DNA from: Bradyrhizobium forestalis
Lineage (GTDB): Bacteria > Pseudomonadota > Alphaproteobacteria > Rhizobiales > Xanthobacteraceae
Assembly (NCBI RefSeq): GCF_002795245.1
Contig: NZ_PGVG01000055.1
Coordinates: 1 to 34,841 of the forward strand
Reading direction: 5' to 3'
DNA length: 34,841 bases
Numbering within the stretch: the first letter of the stretch is position 1; each line of letters starts with the position of its first letter. A program made the position numbers and the translations under genes. Of this stretch, positions 25,455 to 33,656 are shown one piece after another. The notes below the pieces were generated by a model, which was not told the DNA's origin, made no database searches, and was given only the letters and a program-made list of their open reading frames with translations.

Positions 25455-26486
25455 ATGTCTCAGAATTCAAACGTCTTGCCCGACAGGCTGCCGCGAGCGG
25501 TCGGGCTGTTGGGGGGTGGGGTGATCGGCAGCGGGTGGGCCGCACGGTTTCTCCTCAACGGAGTCGACGTGCGGCTGTATGGCCCGTCTCCTCGTGCGGT
25601 CGAACGCGTGCAGAAGATGCTGGCCAATGCGCGGCGGGCATTTCGCAAGCTGACGCAAGTTCCGCTTCCGCCCGAAGGGTCGCTGAAGCTGGTGGATTCG
25701 GTCGCGAAGGCGGTGCGCGACGTGGAGATAGTGCAGGAGAACGCGCCCGAGCGCCTTGAGCTCAAGCAGCAGCTGCTCGCAACTGCCTGCCGAGCGGCTG
25801 CACCCGAGACCCTGATTTGCTCCTCGACCTCGATGCTGCAGCCCTCGCGGCTGCAGGCGCAGATGCCCCGCCCTGAGCGCCTGCTTGTCGCGCACCCGTT
25901 CCACCCCGTCTACCTTGTGCCCCTGGTGGAATTGTGCGCCGGCGAGCGCACGGCGCCTGAGATGCTGCCGCGGGCGGCCGAGATCTTTCGCGCGGTGGGG
26001 ATGCACCCGCTCGTCGTGCGCAAGGAGGTCTACGGCTTCCTCGCGAACCGGCTACAGACGGCGGTGTGGCGCGAGGCGCTGTGGCTAATACACGATGATC
26101 TGGCCACGGTGCAGGAGATCGATGACGCGGTGCGTTATTCCTTCGGGCTGCGCCGGCCGGTCCTGGGGCCCATGCGGACCTACTTCGTCGGCAGCGGCGA
26201 GACTGACACGCGCACCTACGTGATGAAGAGACGGGGGTCCGGGAGCACGGAGTACTCCAAGTTTGAAGCCGGGCCGGAGTACACCGACTCCTTTCTGAAC
26301 ACTCTGGCGGAGCAGGCGGACGCGCAAGCGTCGGCCGAGAACATGACCATCGCCCAATATCAGGAGATCCTCGACGATGGTCTCGTCGGGGTGCTGCAGG
26401 GCTTGCGCTCACAGGGCTCCGGCGCCGGAGCGACGATCGCGCGCTGGGAGCAGTCGCTGCGCAAACGCGTTCCTCCAACTCGCTGA
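25455..26486 (+). CDS. 3-hydroxyacyl-CoA-dehydrogenase-type enzyme, probable L-carnitine dehydrogenase
   Basis: 343 residues from ATG 25455; the frame is open further upstream because the BKACE stop is lost. The NAD-binding motif is AVGLLGGGVIGSGWAARFLL (residues 15-34). Next come VEIVQENAPERLELKQQLLA, ICSSTSMLQPSRLQAQMPRP and the catalytic block LVAHPFHPVYLVPLVELCAG. The C-terminal domain reads KEVYGFLANRLQTAVWREAL and VQEIDDAVRYSFGLRRPVLG, with Asn in 'LANRLQ'. Carnitine dehydrogenase (CdhA) oxidises L-carnitine to 3-dehydrocarnitine with NAD. The order BKACE - dehydrogenase - thioesterase is that of bacterial carnitine operons (cdhC-cdhA-cdhB), which is the main reason for this substrate. 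Another 3-hydroxy acid is possible. The gene is intact while its partner copy at 33657 is ruined. Confidence 0.8.
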   Translation: MSQNSNVLPDRLPRAVGLLGGGVIGSGWAARFLLNGVDVRLYGPSPRAVERVQKMLANARRAFRKLTQVPLPPEGSLKLVDSVAKAVRDVEIVQENAPERLELKQQLLATACRAAAPETLICSSTSMLQPSRLQAQMPRPERLLVAHPFHPVYLVPLVELCAGERTAPEMLPRAAEIFRAVGMHPLVVRKEVYGFLANRLQTAVWREALWLIHDDLATVQEIDDAVRYSFGLRRPVLGPMRTYFVGSGETDTRTYVMKRRGSGSTEYSKFEAGPEYTDSFLNTLAEQADAQASAENMTIAQYQEILDDGLVGVLQGLRSQGSGAGATIARWEQSLRKRVPPTR

Positions 26487-26589
26487 CCACACCGTGGAGG
26501 AGCGGCCCGGGCGGGACGCTCGCGCGCTGGCAACAGGGCTGGGCGACCGGGCTCATAGCCCTGCCACCTAACGGTTCCGGCCCTCTGCA

Positions 26590-26665
26590 GATACCGAACC
26601 AGAGATGCCGCCTGACTGGCTTGACAACAACGGCCACATCACAGAGACCGGCTTGTACCTCCTCA
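26590..26665 (+). pseudogene. Thioesterase N-terminal fragment (CdhB-like)
   Basis: About 25 residues in one frame: ADTEPEMPPDWLDNNGHITE followed by TGLYLL. 'PxWxDxNGHxxExxYL' is the hot-dog-fold signature of acyl-CoA thioesterases, including the betainyl-CoA thioesterase of carnitine operons. It begins about 100 bp after the dehydrogenase stop, where cdhB is expected. It is cut off at about 26665 by an IS630 remnant, so the third step of the pathway is lost in this copy. Confidence 0.55.
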
Positions 26666-26669
26666 CAGT

Positions 26670-26791
26670 GATGATGAATCTTGGACGCATTGGATTATGC
26701 GCGGCTCATTTTGGCGCGAGCTTTTTCGGTCTCTGCCATTGCCATGCGGCGATTTCGGCGACGAGGCGGTTGGGGTCATCGATCCTGCGGT
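26670..26791 (-). pseudogene. IS630 family transposase, 3'-terminal fragment
   Basis: On the minus strand a short stretch reads DDPNRLVAEIAAWQWQR, then, after a frame change, AEKARAKMSRA. This matches the last residues of IS630-type transposases ('DDPN-LV-EIAAWQ-QRN...ARAKM-RAYP'). It sits between the thioesterase fragment and the IS701 element and shows which element truncated the operon. Confidence 0.55.
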
Positions 26792-26795
26792 CTAG

Positions 26796-28218
26796 CATTA
26801 CAGTTGCAGTTTTTTCTTGAGATGGGCTTTGCGCGCGTTGGCCTGATGAGCCCTGCGCCAGGACGACCATGCGAGGATGTGGGCGTGCGGGATGCGCCGC
26901 TGGGCTAGCCTCAGAGCGATGCGCCGGATTTCCTGGATCGACCAGCGGATCAAGAACGATGCTTCGGTCGAGGCCGCAGTCGCGTTTTTTTGAGCGATGG
27001 CCAGGTGTTGGCCCGATGACGGATGACGGCCGTCATGGCGAAGGCAAGCATGACGAGTGAGACATGGCGGTGCCAGCCATGCCAGGAACGGGTTTCGTTG
27101 TGATCAAGGCCGAGCTCGTTCTTAGCAGTTTCGAAGCTGTCCTCGATGGCCCAGCGATGGCCTTCCACCGACACCAGATTCTGCATGGACGTGCCCTTGG
27201 GGCACCATGTGGAGAAAAAAGCCAAGCTGCCGTCGGCGATGTTGCGGCGGATCAGAAGACCTCGCGTCCATTCCCCGGCAAGCTCGTCGTTGTATTCACT
27301 GGCGTCGAGATCGGCCAATTCGAGATAGGCCCAGTCGTGCCAGCGCGGACCTTTGGTCCCTCCGCCGGACGACAGGCGGCGCCAGGCCTTCTTGGGAAGG
27401 CTCTGCGCGATCGCGGAGGCGGTGCCGGCGACAGCCTGCTGCTTACCCCAAGAGTGGAACACATGATTGGAAGCAACACCCAGAACATAGCCTTTGCCCG
27501 CCTTGCGCAGCAGGGTTTCGATCTCCCCGGTGCCATACACGCTGTCCGCAGCCACAAACGAGAACGGCACCTTGGCGGCGATCGCGCGCGTGATCATTTG
27601 ACGCGCGATCTTGGGCTTCGTCGCAAAGCCCACATCGCTCGGTACATGTGCTGCCTTCAGGCGAGCGGGTTCATCCGTCCATTCCTTTGGCAGGTAGAGC
27701 GCCCGGTCGATGAAGGCATGGCCGTGCCGCGACACATAGGAGACGAACACTCCGATTTGGCAATTGGTGATCTTGCCCGCCGAGCCAGTGTACTGGCGTG
27801 CGACACCGCACGAGGCCTTGCCCTGCTTCAGAAAGCCGGTCTCATCGATGACTAGGACCGCGTCCTCATCGCCAAGCGTTTCTAGTGCGTACTCACGCAC
27901 AATGTCGCGTAGCGCGTCGGCATCCCACTGCCCCCGGCCAAGGATCGACTGCTGGCGCCACGGGCCTGGATCGCCGGCAGCTTCCGCCCGCATCCAACCC
28001 GTCTTGCGCGGCTCGTTGCCTAACAGTCCGTCGAGAAACTGCGCCGCCGAGGCCGCGACCCGCTCCTGCGTAAACAGCGGACGAATCCGTTGCTTGGCAT
28101 CTCGCAACGACGAAGCCCACAGCGTCAGTGTATCCTCGACCGACGCACCACCAATCATCAGATCCCGAATCATGGTCACCCATGGATTCAGAACCTTCAA
28201 TAAAATGCAACTGTAATG
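26796..28218 (-). mobile_element. Complete IS701-family element with CTAG target duplication
   Basis: Terminal inverted repeats GCATTACAGTTGCA (26796-26809) and TGCAACTGTAATGC (28205-28218) are perfect over at least 13 bp. They are flanked on both sides by CTAG (26792-26795, 28219-28222), which fits the 4-bp YTAR duplication typical of IS701. The element is 1423 bp with one intact transposase on the minus strand. It landed at the border between an IS630 fragment and an IS5 element. Confidence 0.9.
26950..28200 (-). CDS. IS701 family transposase
   Basis: An intact 416-residue DDE transposase (DDE_5 superfamily). It has the N-terminal block ERVAASAAQFLDGLLGNEPR, RKTGWMRAEAAGDPGPWRQQ, then the catalytic blocks EDAVLVIDETGFLKQGKASC (Asp), VPFSFVAADSVYGTGEIETL (Asp) and RWAIEDSFETAKNELGLDHN (Glu). 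The C-terminal part is HGWHRHVSLVMLAFAMTAVI. The start ATG 28200 is 18 bp inside the element; internal ATGs such as MIRDLMIGG are alternatives. No frameshift is seen, so the element may be mobile. Confidence 0.95.
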   Translation of the reverse strand: MKVLNPWVTMIRDLMIGGASVEDTLTLWASSLRDAKQRIRPLFTQERVAASAAQFLDGLLGNEPRKTGWMRAEAAGDPGPWRQQSILGRGQWDADALRDIVREYALETLGDEDAVLVIDETGFLKQGKASCGVARQYTGSAGKITNCQIGVFVSYVSRHGHAFIDRALYLPKEWTDEPARLKAAHVPSDVGFATKPKIARQMITRAIAAKVPFSFVAADSVYGTGEIETLLRKAGKGYVLGVASNHVFHSWGKQQAVAGTASAIAQSLPKKAWRRLSSGGGTKGPRWHDWAYLELADLDASEYNDELAGEWTRGLLIRRNIADGSLAFFSTWCPKGTSMQNLVSVEGHRWAIEDSFETAKNELGLDHNETRSWHGWHRHVSLVMLAFAMTAVIRHRANTWPSLKKTRLRPRPKHRS

Positions 28219-28239
28219 CTAGGTGGCGTGGACACTTAC

Positions 28240-28985
28240 CGCAGCCAGAGAATGATGGCTGCCAGGGTGATGACCGCCCGATAATTTCGATCTTTTCGAC
28301 GCGGGTTGCGACACGGCGGAATTGCTTGAGCTTTGAGAAGCAGCATTCGACGAGATGGCGTTAGGCATAGGGATGCTTGTCGAGCGGGTATTTGAGGGCG
28401 CGTGACGGGTTGTTGGGGATGACGTCGAGCGCGCCCTTGGCGGCGATGGCCCGGCGCAAGTGATCGGCGTCATAGGCGGTGTCGCCCATGACGACCTCGT
28501 CAGGCAACCACTCGATCAATGTGGCGGCTTGCGGTGCATCGCCCTTCTGAGACCTGTGGTCAGCGTGAACCGCACGGGACATCCCAATCCCCGAACGGCC
28601 ATATGGATCTTGGTGCTTAGACCGCGCGAGCGGCCAAGCGCTTGATCTTCAGGCCGCCCTTTTCGCCCCGGCAGCATGCTGATGGGCTCGGACGATGTTG
28701 GAATCGACGATCAAATATTCGAAGTTAGGATCATCGGACATCGCCTCAAAGATGCGCACCAGGCGCCTTTGACGCTCCATCGACTGAATCGCGGGAATGC
28801 GCGTTGCAGTCTCCGAACGCCTCCGGAAGATCACGCCAGAGAGAGCCCGTACTCACAATCCAAAGCACACCTTCCACGAACCTCCGATTGTCGCGGCCGG
28901 TCGAACCCTTCTGGTCAGGCCGGCCTATGATCAGCGGCGCCATCCGCTCCCACGCCGCGTCGTTCAAAACCAAACGATCCATCAC
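28240..28985 (-). pseudogene. IS5 family (IS427-like) transposase, frameshifted
   Basis: The start at 28985 reads MDRLVLNDAAWERMAPLIIG, RPDQKGSTGRDNRRFVEGVL and WIVSTGSLWRDLPEAFGD. The next frame has RRLVRIFEAMSDDPNFEYLI and VDSNIVRAHQHAAGAKR. Then SQKGDAPQAATLIEWLPDEV with VMGDTAYDADHLRRAIAAKG and IPNNPSRALKYPLDKHPYA. Frame changes lie near 28800, 28640-28580 and 28350. IS427-group elements normally have one programmed shift; here there are more, plus an insertion around 'RIPAIQSMERQ', so it is dead. Its 3' end abuts the IS701 element. Confidence 0.85.
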
Positions 28986-29049
28986 GATTTGGTCCTAAAA
29001 GGGAATCCTTAGAGTCCACAGCACGCAGAGCATCATGGGTTTGGGTTTG

Positions 29050-29900
29050 GTCGTCCCCGGCGTTTGCGAAGGGATTGGCGCATTCACTGGGTGAGACGGT
29101 TTCGAGGACGGAGCGATGGCATCATATAACGGCCTCGGTGGTTCGCTGTGCGGCTTTGCGCAGCCAGTGTTTGAAGTTAGCAAAGAACGGCTCGATCGGG
29201 TTCAGATCAGGCGAGTATTTTGGCAGGTAAAAAAAGCCGAGCGCCAGCGGTACGGATGGCACGACCCACGGCATTTGCCTTGTGCGAGCCTTGATGGTCC
29301 ATGATGACGATGTCGCCGACCACAAGGTCGGGACCAGAACCTTCTCGATAGAGAAGGCTTCGCCGTTCATCGGCCCCTCGATGAACCACGGGCGGTGATG
29401 CCATGGTGGGCAAGCCGGCCATGAAGGTCATGGTCTGCCATCGGCCATGCGGCACCTCGGTTTGATGAGTTGAGCATGCGGCGACCAGTCCCGCGACGGC
29501 GCCATGTTGGAGTTTGGTCCAGGTCTCATCAATGAACAACAGGCGGGAAGGATTAATCCACCCCGATACTTGGTCCATTGCCCCGCCGGCGGGCGACATC
29601 GGGACGTTCCTGCTCGGCGCAATCAGAGCCATTTTTATAACTGAGCTTCTCGGCGTGGACGAACTCCCACATCGGCACCGTTGGATCAGCCATTCACGGT
29701 GCGACCCCGCAATCTTCTTCGGCTGTAGCCGCCGATCTGGTCACGCTTGACGCTGCTGGTCTCGTGAAAGCGCTGGACCCGTTGATCGCCGTGCTAATGA
29801 CTACCCCAATTGCGTCCCCGCCTGATGCCGCGACAGGCCGCCTTTGATCCCAGCTCTTACCACCCGCTCACGAAGGTCGTCCGAATGGGGTCGTCCCATC
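29050..29900 (-). pseudogene. IS630 family transposase, many frameshifts
   Basis: From the start: GRPHSDDLRERVVRAGIKGG and LSRHQAG, then fragments of VQRFHETSSVKRDQIGGYS, MWEFVHAEKLSYKNGSDCAE and RRGQWTKYRGG. The catalytic core is INPSRLLFIDETWTKLQHGA (Asp), VVGDIVIMDHQGSHKANAVG (Asp) and FYLPKYSPDLNPIEPFFANF (Glu), followed by KHWLRKAAQRTTEAVI. Frame changes occur near 29830, 29730, 29590, 29390 and 29260, and a segment between the helix-turn-helix and the core is missing. The end reads VSPSECANPFANAG. Confidence 0.85.
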
Positions 29901-29906
29901 CACGCT

Positions 29907-29923
29907 GGCCTCCTTCGGAGGCC
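29907..29923. terminator. Short hairpin at IS630 border
   Basis: GGCCTCC-TTC-GGAGGCC forms a perfect 7-bp stem, followed on the plus strand by TTCTGATTT. It may be a weak terminator or part of an element end. No plus-strand gene reads into it. Confidence 0.3.
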
Positions 29924-30286
29924 TTCTGATTTGGGAATCTTGAGGGTTCCGTGAGGTCGCAGGGCAACCAGCCGCGCGCTGTGCCGGGAGTGGCGAACCT
30001 CACAGAAGCTGGATTGAACGAAGCCGCGGAGTTTTGGGCGTTATGGTGATAGTGCAGCCATTGCGGCTGCGGAAAGGCCGCCTGTAGTTGCCGCGCGGCG
30101 GCGGGACATTCTCCGATGTGAGCGGCTGCATTGATCGGGCCAAGGGCGCGATGAAGCCAGCGATTTTCTGCGCGGGGATGCGCGGCCGAACGATTGGCGG
30201 GATGTTCGGTAATGAGCGCGGCCACGGCGACATCGGACGTTCCACCAAGAAGGTGATTACGGAAGGGGTGATGGTGCAGACGCTAG

Positions 30287-31240
30287 TCATGACGTATCAC
30301 GACGAGACGGCTGGTTGCGCGCGGGCTCGCGCGACAGCATCGATGCGACGCATGATGCCGCCGCAATGTGGGCAGACGGGGGTCTCGCATTTGGCGAGGG
30401 GATCCTCGTCGGCTTCTTGATCAGTCGGAGCGCTACTGCGGACATCAAGGAGTTGAGGACAGAGAGCGATTTTATCAGTCCGTCCGCCATTGGGGAGAAA
30501 GCATAGTGGCGGATGCGGTGGAAACCGTCCGGCAGCGTGTGCAGGAGAAAGCGGCGAATAAACTCATCGGCATCAAGCGTCATCACTTTGGTTTTGCGAT
30601 TCTGCCGATAGTCCTTCCAGGAAAAGCTCACCTTGCCATCGGCCCGCGAGATCAGCCGACTGTTCGCGATGGCGAGACGCGGTGCGTGTGGCGGCCGAGA
30701 TAAGCCAGCACCTGTTCGGGTCCGCCGAATGCGGCTTGGCATAGACGACCCAGTCGATCCGTCGGAGTTGATCGAGGCCGTAGGTGAACGAAACGGGATC
30801 GCCGAGGTGGGTGAGACGCACGACGCAGTGAACATGTGGATGGTGTTGCAGGGTCTGGCCCCAAGTATGGAGGTGGCGGTGACGCCGAGCTGGGCGCCGA
30901 CATGCTTGGGGTCGGCTGCGATGGTGGCGAGCGTCTCGGCCGCGCGGCGGAACAGGATGCCATAGAAGATGGCCTTGTTCTGGAAAGCGATCTCTCCGGC
31001 GGGGGCCGGCAAGGTGAAGACACCGTGGAAATACCGCACGGGGAGGAGTTCGGCTTGCCGCACGGGGAGGAGTTCGGCTTGCGCGCTCCGCGAGCCGCTG
31101 CGCGCGTGCCGAGGCCTGGCACTTCGGGCAATGCCGATTGCGACAGGTGTTTTAGGCGATGCGTGTCGCACCGCGGTCGTCGCATTGCTCGATACGGCCG
31201 CCGAGCGCCGCTGTCCGGCACGCGGTGATGGCCCATCACG
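30287..31240 (-). pseudogene. IS91 family transposase, degenerate
   Basis: Fragments on the minus strand in order: RRPYRAMRRPRCDTHRLKHL (zinc-binding N-terminus, degenerate), RQAELLPVRYFHGVFTLPAP, AGEIAFQNKAIFYGILFR, AAETLATIAADPKHVGAQLG. After frame changes come QLRRIDWVVYAKPHSADP, GPEQVLAYLGRHTHRV, RLAIANSRLISRADGKVSFS, WKDYRQNRKTKVMTLDADEF and IRRFLLHTLPDGFHRIRHYA. These are the blocks of IS91 rolling-circle (Y2) transposases. The central HUH region is lost. An associated integrase relic lies just upstream (31345-31850), the usual arrangement for one IS91 subgroup. Confidence 0.85.
31034..31081. repeat. Perfect 24-bp tandem duplication
   Basis: The 24 bases starting CCGCACGGGGAGGAG and ending TTCGGCTTG occur twice without gap (31034-31057 and 31058-31081) inside the IS91 transposase relic. 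In the minus frame this duplicates 8 codons (RQAELLPV). It is probably a replication-slippage event; being in frame it did not itself break the gene. Confidence 0.9.
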
Positions 31241-31344
31241 CGACGCTCGACTTGACCCAGATGACCGGAATACGCATGTCGAAAAGCTTAGCCGTGGCGG
31301 CGGAATATGTGCGCCACCTCGAAAGCCGGATCCATGATGGCGGA

Positions 31345-31850
31345 TCAGCCGGACGGAACGATCTCCAATCGCAGCGGGTCAAGCGGACTCGGGGTCTGGC
31401 TCATGGTTTTGGTGGCAAACTGGGCGTAGCGCGCCGTGCTCTGCAGGCTGGCATGCCAAGCAGCACCTGGATGACACGAATGTCGGCACCGTTCTCCGGA
31501 AGATGGGTCGCTTGTTCTGACCGGCTGCGATGTGAGCCGAGCGGCACGCCGCGTGCAGCACGTTCGCATCAAGCGGCCGCTCACTGTCGCGGCGGGGAAA
31601 CAGCCAGCGTGTCGGTCGGGTCAGTCGTCAACAGGCGCTTAGATCTTCAAAAGCTGCGGCGAGAGCATGACGTAACGGCCCCTGCCGCCTTTGCCTTGTT
31701 CGACCCGGATCACCATCCGTTGGCTGTCGATATCCACGAGCTTGAGGAAAACCACCTCCGATACGCCGGATGCGCGGGAATCGACCGTTGTCAACGCTAT
31801 GCTGCTCTTCAGGTCGGGATCGCCTTCAGAAAGCTCACCCCCTCATCGGC
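31345..31850 (-). pseudogene. Tyrosine recombinase associated with IS91, degenerate
   Basis: On the minus strand: SIALTTVDSRASGVSEVVFL, KLVDIDSQRMVIRVEQGKGG, RGRYVMLSPQLLKI and a stop. Further frames give GCFPAATVSGRLMRTCCTRR, NGADIRVIQVLLGMPA and STARYAQFATKTMSQTPSPL followed by DPLRL. This follows the catalytic domain of XerC/D-type recombinases: Lys hairpin 'RVEQGKG', box with 'DIRVIQ-LLGH', and the terminal Tyr in 'TARYAQ'. The HxxR block is deleted. Such an integrase commonly precedes IS91-type transposases in rhizobial genomes. Confidence 0.72.
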
Positions 31851-31964
31851 ACTCACGCACGACCGGCAGTATGCGTGGCTCCCGCGCATAGGCGATGCGC
31901 TCCGGGATCAGTGCTGTGGCCTAACGTCACGGAAACGCGTTCAAGGAAACAGGGAGTCCTGGTG

Positions 31965-32400
31965 TCAATGGGATGACCTTCGACGTCGCCAAGGCATTCC
32001 TGCGTCAGCACAGGCCAGCAATTCGGTTCCAATTGCTCAACGGGCATTCTCAGGCCACGGCTGGTTAAGCGGGGGGAAATTCCGAAGTCGGATGGTGGGT
32101 CAGAAGGCTCGGCGTTTCCTGTGTCGTCGACCGCCTGATTCGTAAGCCGTGCTGCAGTTTCTTCAAGAACCATGGGATGTTCTTGGGGCACAGCTACGGA
32201 TTGCGGCCGGGACGGTCGGCACACCAGGCCGTAACCCAGGCACGCTACATCGCCGAGGGCTAAGAACGTCATGGTGGATCTCGATCTGAAAAGATTTTTC
32301 GACCGCGTCAACCATGACATCTCACTTTTCGCCGCGCGGCTGACCGACAAGAAAGCCGTAGTGCAAGCTCGGCACGACAGGCAACCCGGATCACATAGGT
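31965..32400 (+). pseudogene. Group II intron reverse transcriptase/maturase remnant
   Basis: Plus-strand pieces read SPGVNGMTFDVAKAFLRQHR and PAIRFQLLNG, a stop, then VRRLGVSCVVDRLIRKPC, HSYGLRPGRSAHQAVTQARY with IAEG, a stop, and in the next frame VMVDLDLKRFFDRVNHD. These are the first reverse-transcriptase blocks of bacterial group II intron proteins ('SPGVDG', 'RRLGVPTV-DR', 'YGFRPGRSAHQA', 'DLDLEKFFDRVNHD'). The YADD active site, maturase and intron RNA domains V/VI are absent, so only a 5' relic is left. Confidence 0.82.
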
Positions 32401-32443
32401 CGACATTTTGGTCCCGCTGCCCTGTCCAGTTGACCACGGCGAT

Positions 32444-32459
32444 GTTGTAAATGCGACAA
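32444..32459 (+). promoter_or_regulatory. NifA upstream activator site of module B
   Basis: TGTTGTAAATGCGACA fits the NifA binding consensus TGT-N10-ACA exactly. It lies about 83 bp before the -24 element of the sigma-54 promoter at 32542, within the usual 80-150 bp range. A 6-base match can occur by chance, so the position relative to a perfect RpoN promoter is the main support. Confidence 0.65.
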
Positions 32460-32541
32460 GCGGCAAAGCTCATTCCTAGAGCAGGTTGCTTCCTACGCGT
32501 GTTTTCTATCACGGGCAAGTATGCGCAGGAGATTCCGCGAG

Positions 32542-32557
32542 TGGCACGTCGATTGCC
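32542..32557 (+). promoter_or_regulatory. Sigma-54 promoter of carnitine-type module B
   Basis: TGGCACGTCGATTGCC has GG (32543-32544) and GC (32555-32556) at the correct 10-bp spacing and differs from the consensus only in the last base. The sequence before it (GCGCAG...ATTCCGCGAG) is shared with the CmcI promoter. The BKACE start codon lies 200 bp downstream, a long leader of the same size as in module A and before CmcI. Confidence 0.78.
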
Positions 32558-32755
32558 AAGATGAAGGACTGCTGCAGCTGGGACGCTCGCAGCGGCTCTG
32601 ATGCTAGGAGCTTTCGAGAGTCCGCTCGTTGAGTTAGTCAATTCGGTAGCGCCGTTGACGCTCGGAAAATGCAAAGGCGTAAACATCACGAGATGAAATT
32701 TGCCCTAGAAACTAGGTGGTCACAGATCGAGCTTAGGTGAATAGGAGATGGCGCG

Positions 32756-33637
32756 ATGATTTCAGAGGTGTTCATGACCTGTGCGGTGACTGGCGGAGGC
32801 CGTGCGCCTAAGCAAGAGAACGTTCCAGTGACCCCGGAAGAAATCGCCGACTCTGCAATTGAGGCAGCACGCGCTGGCGCATCGGCAGTTCATCTCCATG
32901 CGCGTGATCTAAAGACCCGACGGGGCGTGCTGGACCTTGGTCTTTACCAGGAACTTGTGAAGCGCATTCGCGACTCCGATGTCAATCCGGTGATTAACCT
33001 CACAACGGGCGAGGGCTGCTACCTTGTCCTCGGCAGCCCCAAAGCTCCTCTGCCGCTCACGGTGGAGACGGACATGCTGGGCGCGCTTGAGCGGCTCGTC
33101 CACGTCGAAGATCTGCGCCCGGAAATCTGTACGTTGGATTGCGGATCCTTGGTTAGCAGGGCGGGCGAGTTCGTCATGGTCAATACCATCGCAACGATGA
33201 GGATCATGGCCGCGCGCCTGCAGGAGCTTGGTGTGAAACCAGAGCTCGAGGCGTTCGACATTGGCCACCTGATAATGGTGCAAGACTTGGTCAAGGAAGG
33301 GCTGATTGACGGTCCGCCTCTGATCCAGATGTGCATGGGCGTGGGCTATGGCGTACCGCCGGACTTGACGACACTGCTGGCAATGGCACACCAGCTGCCG
33401 GCGGGCGCCGTGTACTCGGCGTTTGCGGTCGGGCCGATGCAGCTTCCGTTTGCAGCCTTGGCGCCGCTGATCGGGGCCAACGTGCGAGTGGGGCTGGAGG
33501 ATAACCTGTATCTTTCCCACGGGAGGCTGGCAACTAACGCGGAGCTGGTGCAGCGGGCAACTGAGATTCTTGATCGGATCGGGGTGCGGGTGATGAGCCC
33601 GAATGAGATGCGCGAGAAGCTCAAACTCAAAGTTTAG
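32756..33637 (+). CDS. BKACE (DUF849 / beta-keto acid cleavage enzyme), probable dehydrocarnitine cleavage
   Basis: An intact 293-residue TIM-barrel enzyme. AGGAG at 32743 precedes ATG 32756. Family motifs: VFMTCAVTGGG at the start, the metal-binding pair His46/His48 in ASAVHLHARD, VNPVINLTTGEG (substrate carboxylate loop), LRPEICTLDCGSLVSRAGEF, KPELEAFDIGHLIMV, and the metal ligand region VRVGLEDNLYLSHGRLATNA with Glu248. BKACEs transfer a keto-acid part to acetyl-CoA giving acetoacetate and a CoA ester. The dehydrogenase relic that follows 19 bp later and module A's thioesterase point to 3-dehydrocarnitine as substrate (CdhC role). Sigma-54/NifA signals upstream suggest expression in nodules. 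It is the only working BKACE copy in the window. Confidence 0.9.
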   Translation: MISEVFMTCAVTGGGRAPKQENVPVTPEEIADSAIEAARAGASAVHLHARDLKTRRGVLDLGLYQELVKRIRDSDVNPVINLTTGEGCYLVLGSPKAPLPLTVETDMLGALERLVHVEDLRPEICTLDCGSLVSRAGEFVMVNTIATMRIMAARLQELGVKPELEAFDIGHLIMVQDLVKEGLIDGPPLIQMCMGVGYGVPPDLTTLLAMAHQLPAGAVYSAFAVGPMQLPFAALAPLIGANVRVGLEDNLYLSHGRLATNAELVQRATEILDRIGVRVMSPNEMREKLKLKV

Positions 33638-33656
33638 GCCTAAGAGGTCAAAGCTG

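Noticed and set aside
25762..26637. Minus-strand 291-codon frame opposite the dehydrogenase
   Set aside because: Arg/Ala/Pro-rich antisense frame of a GC-rich gene.
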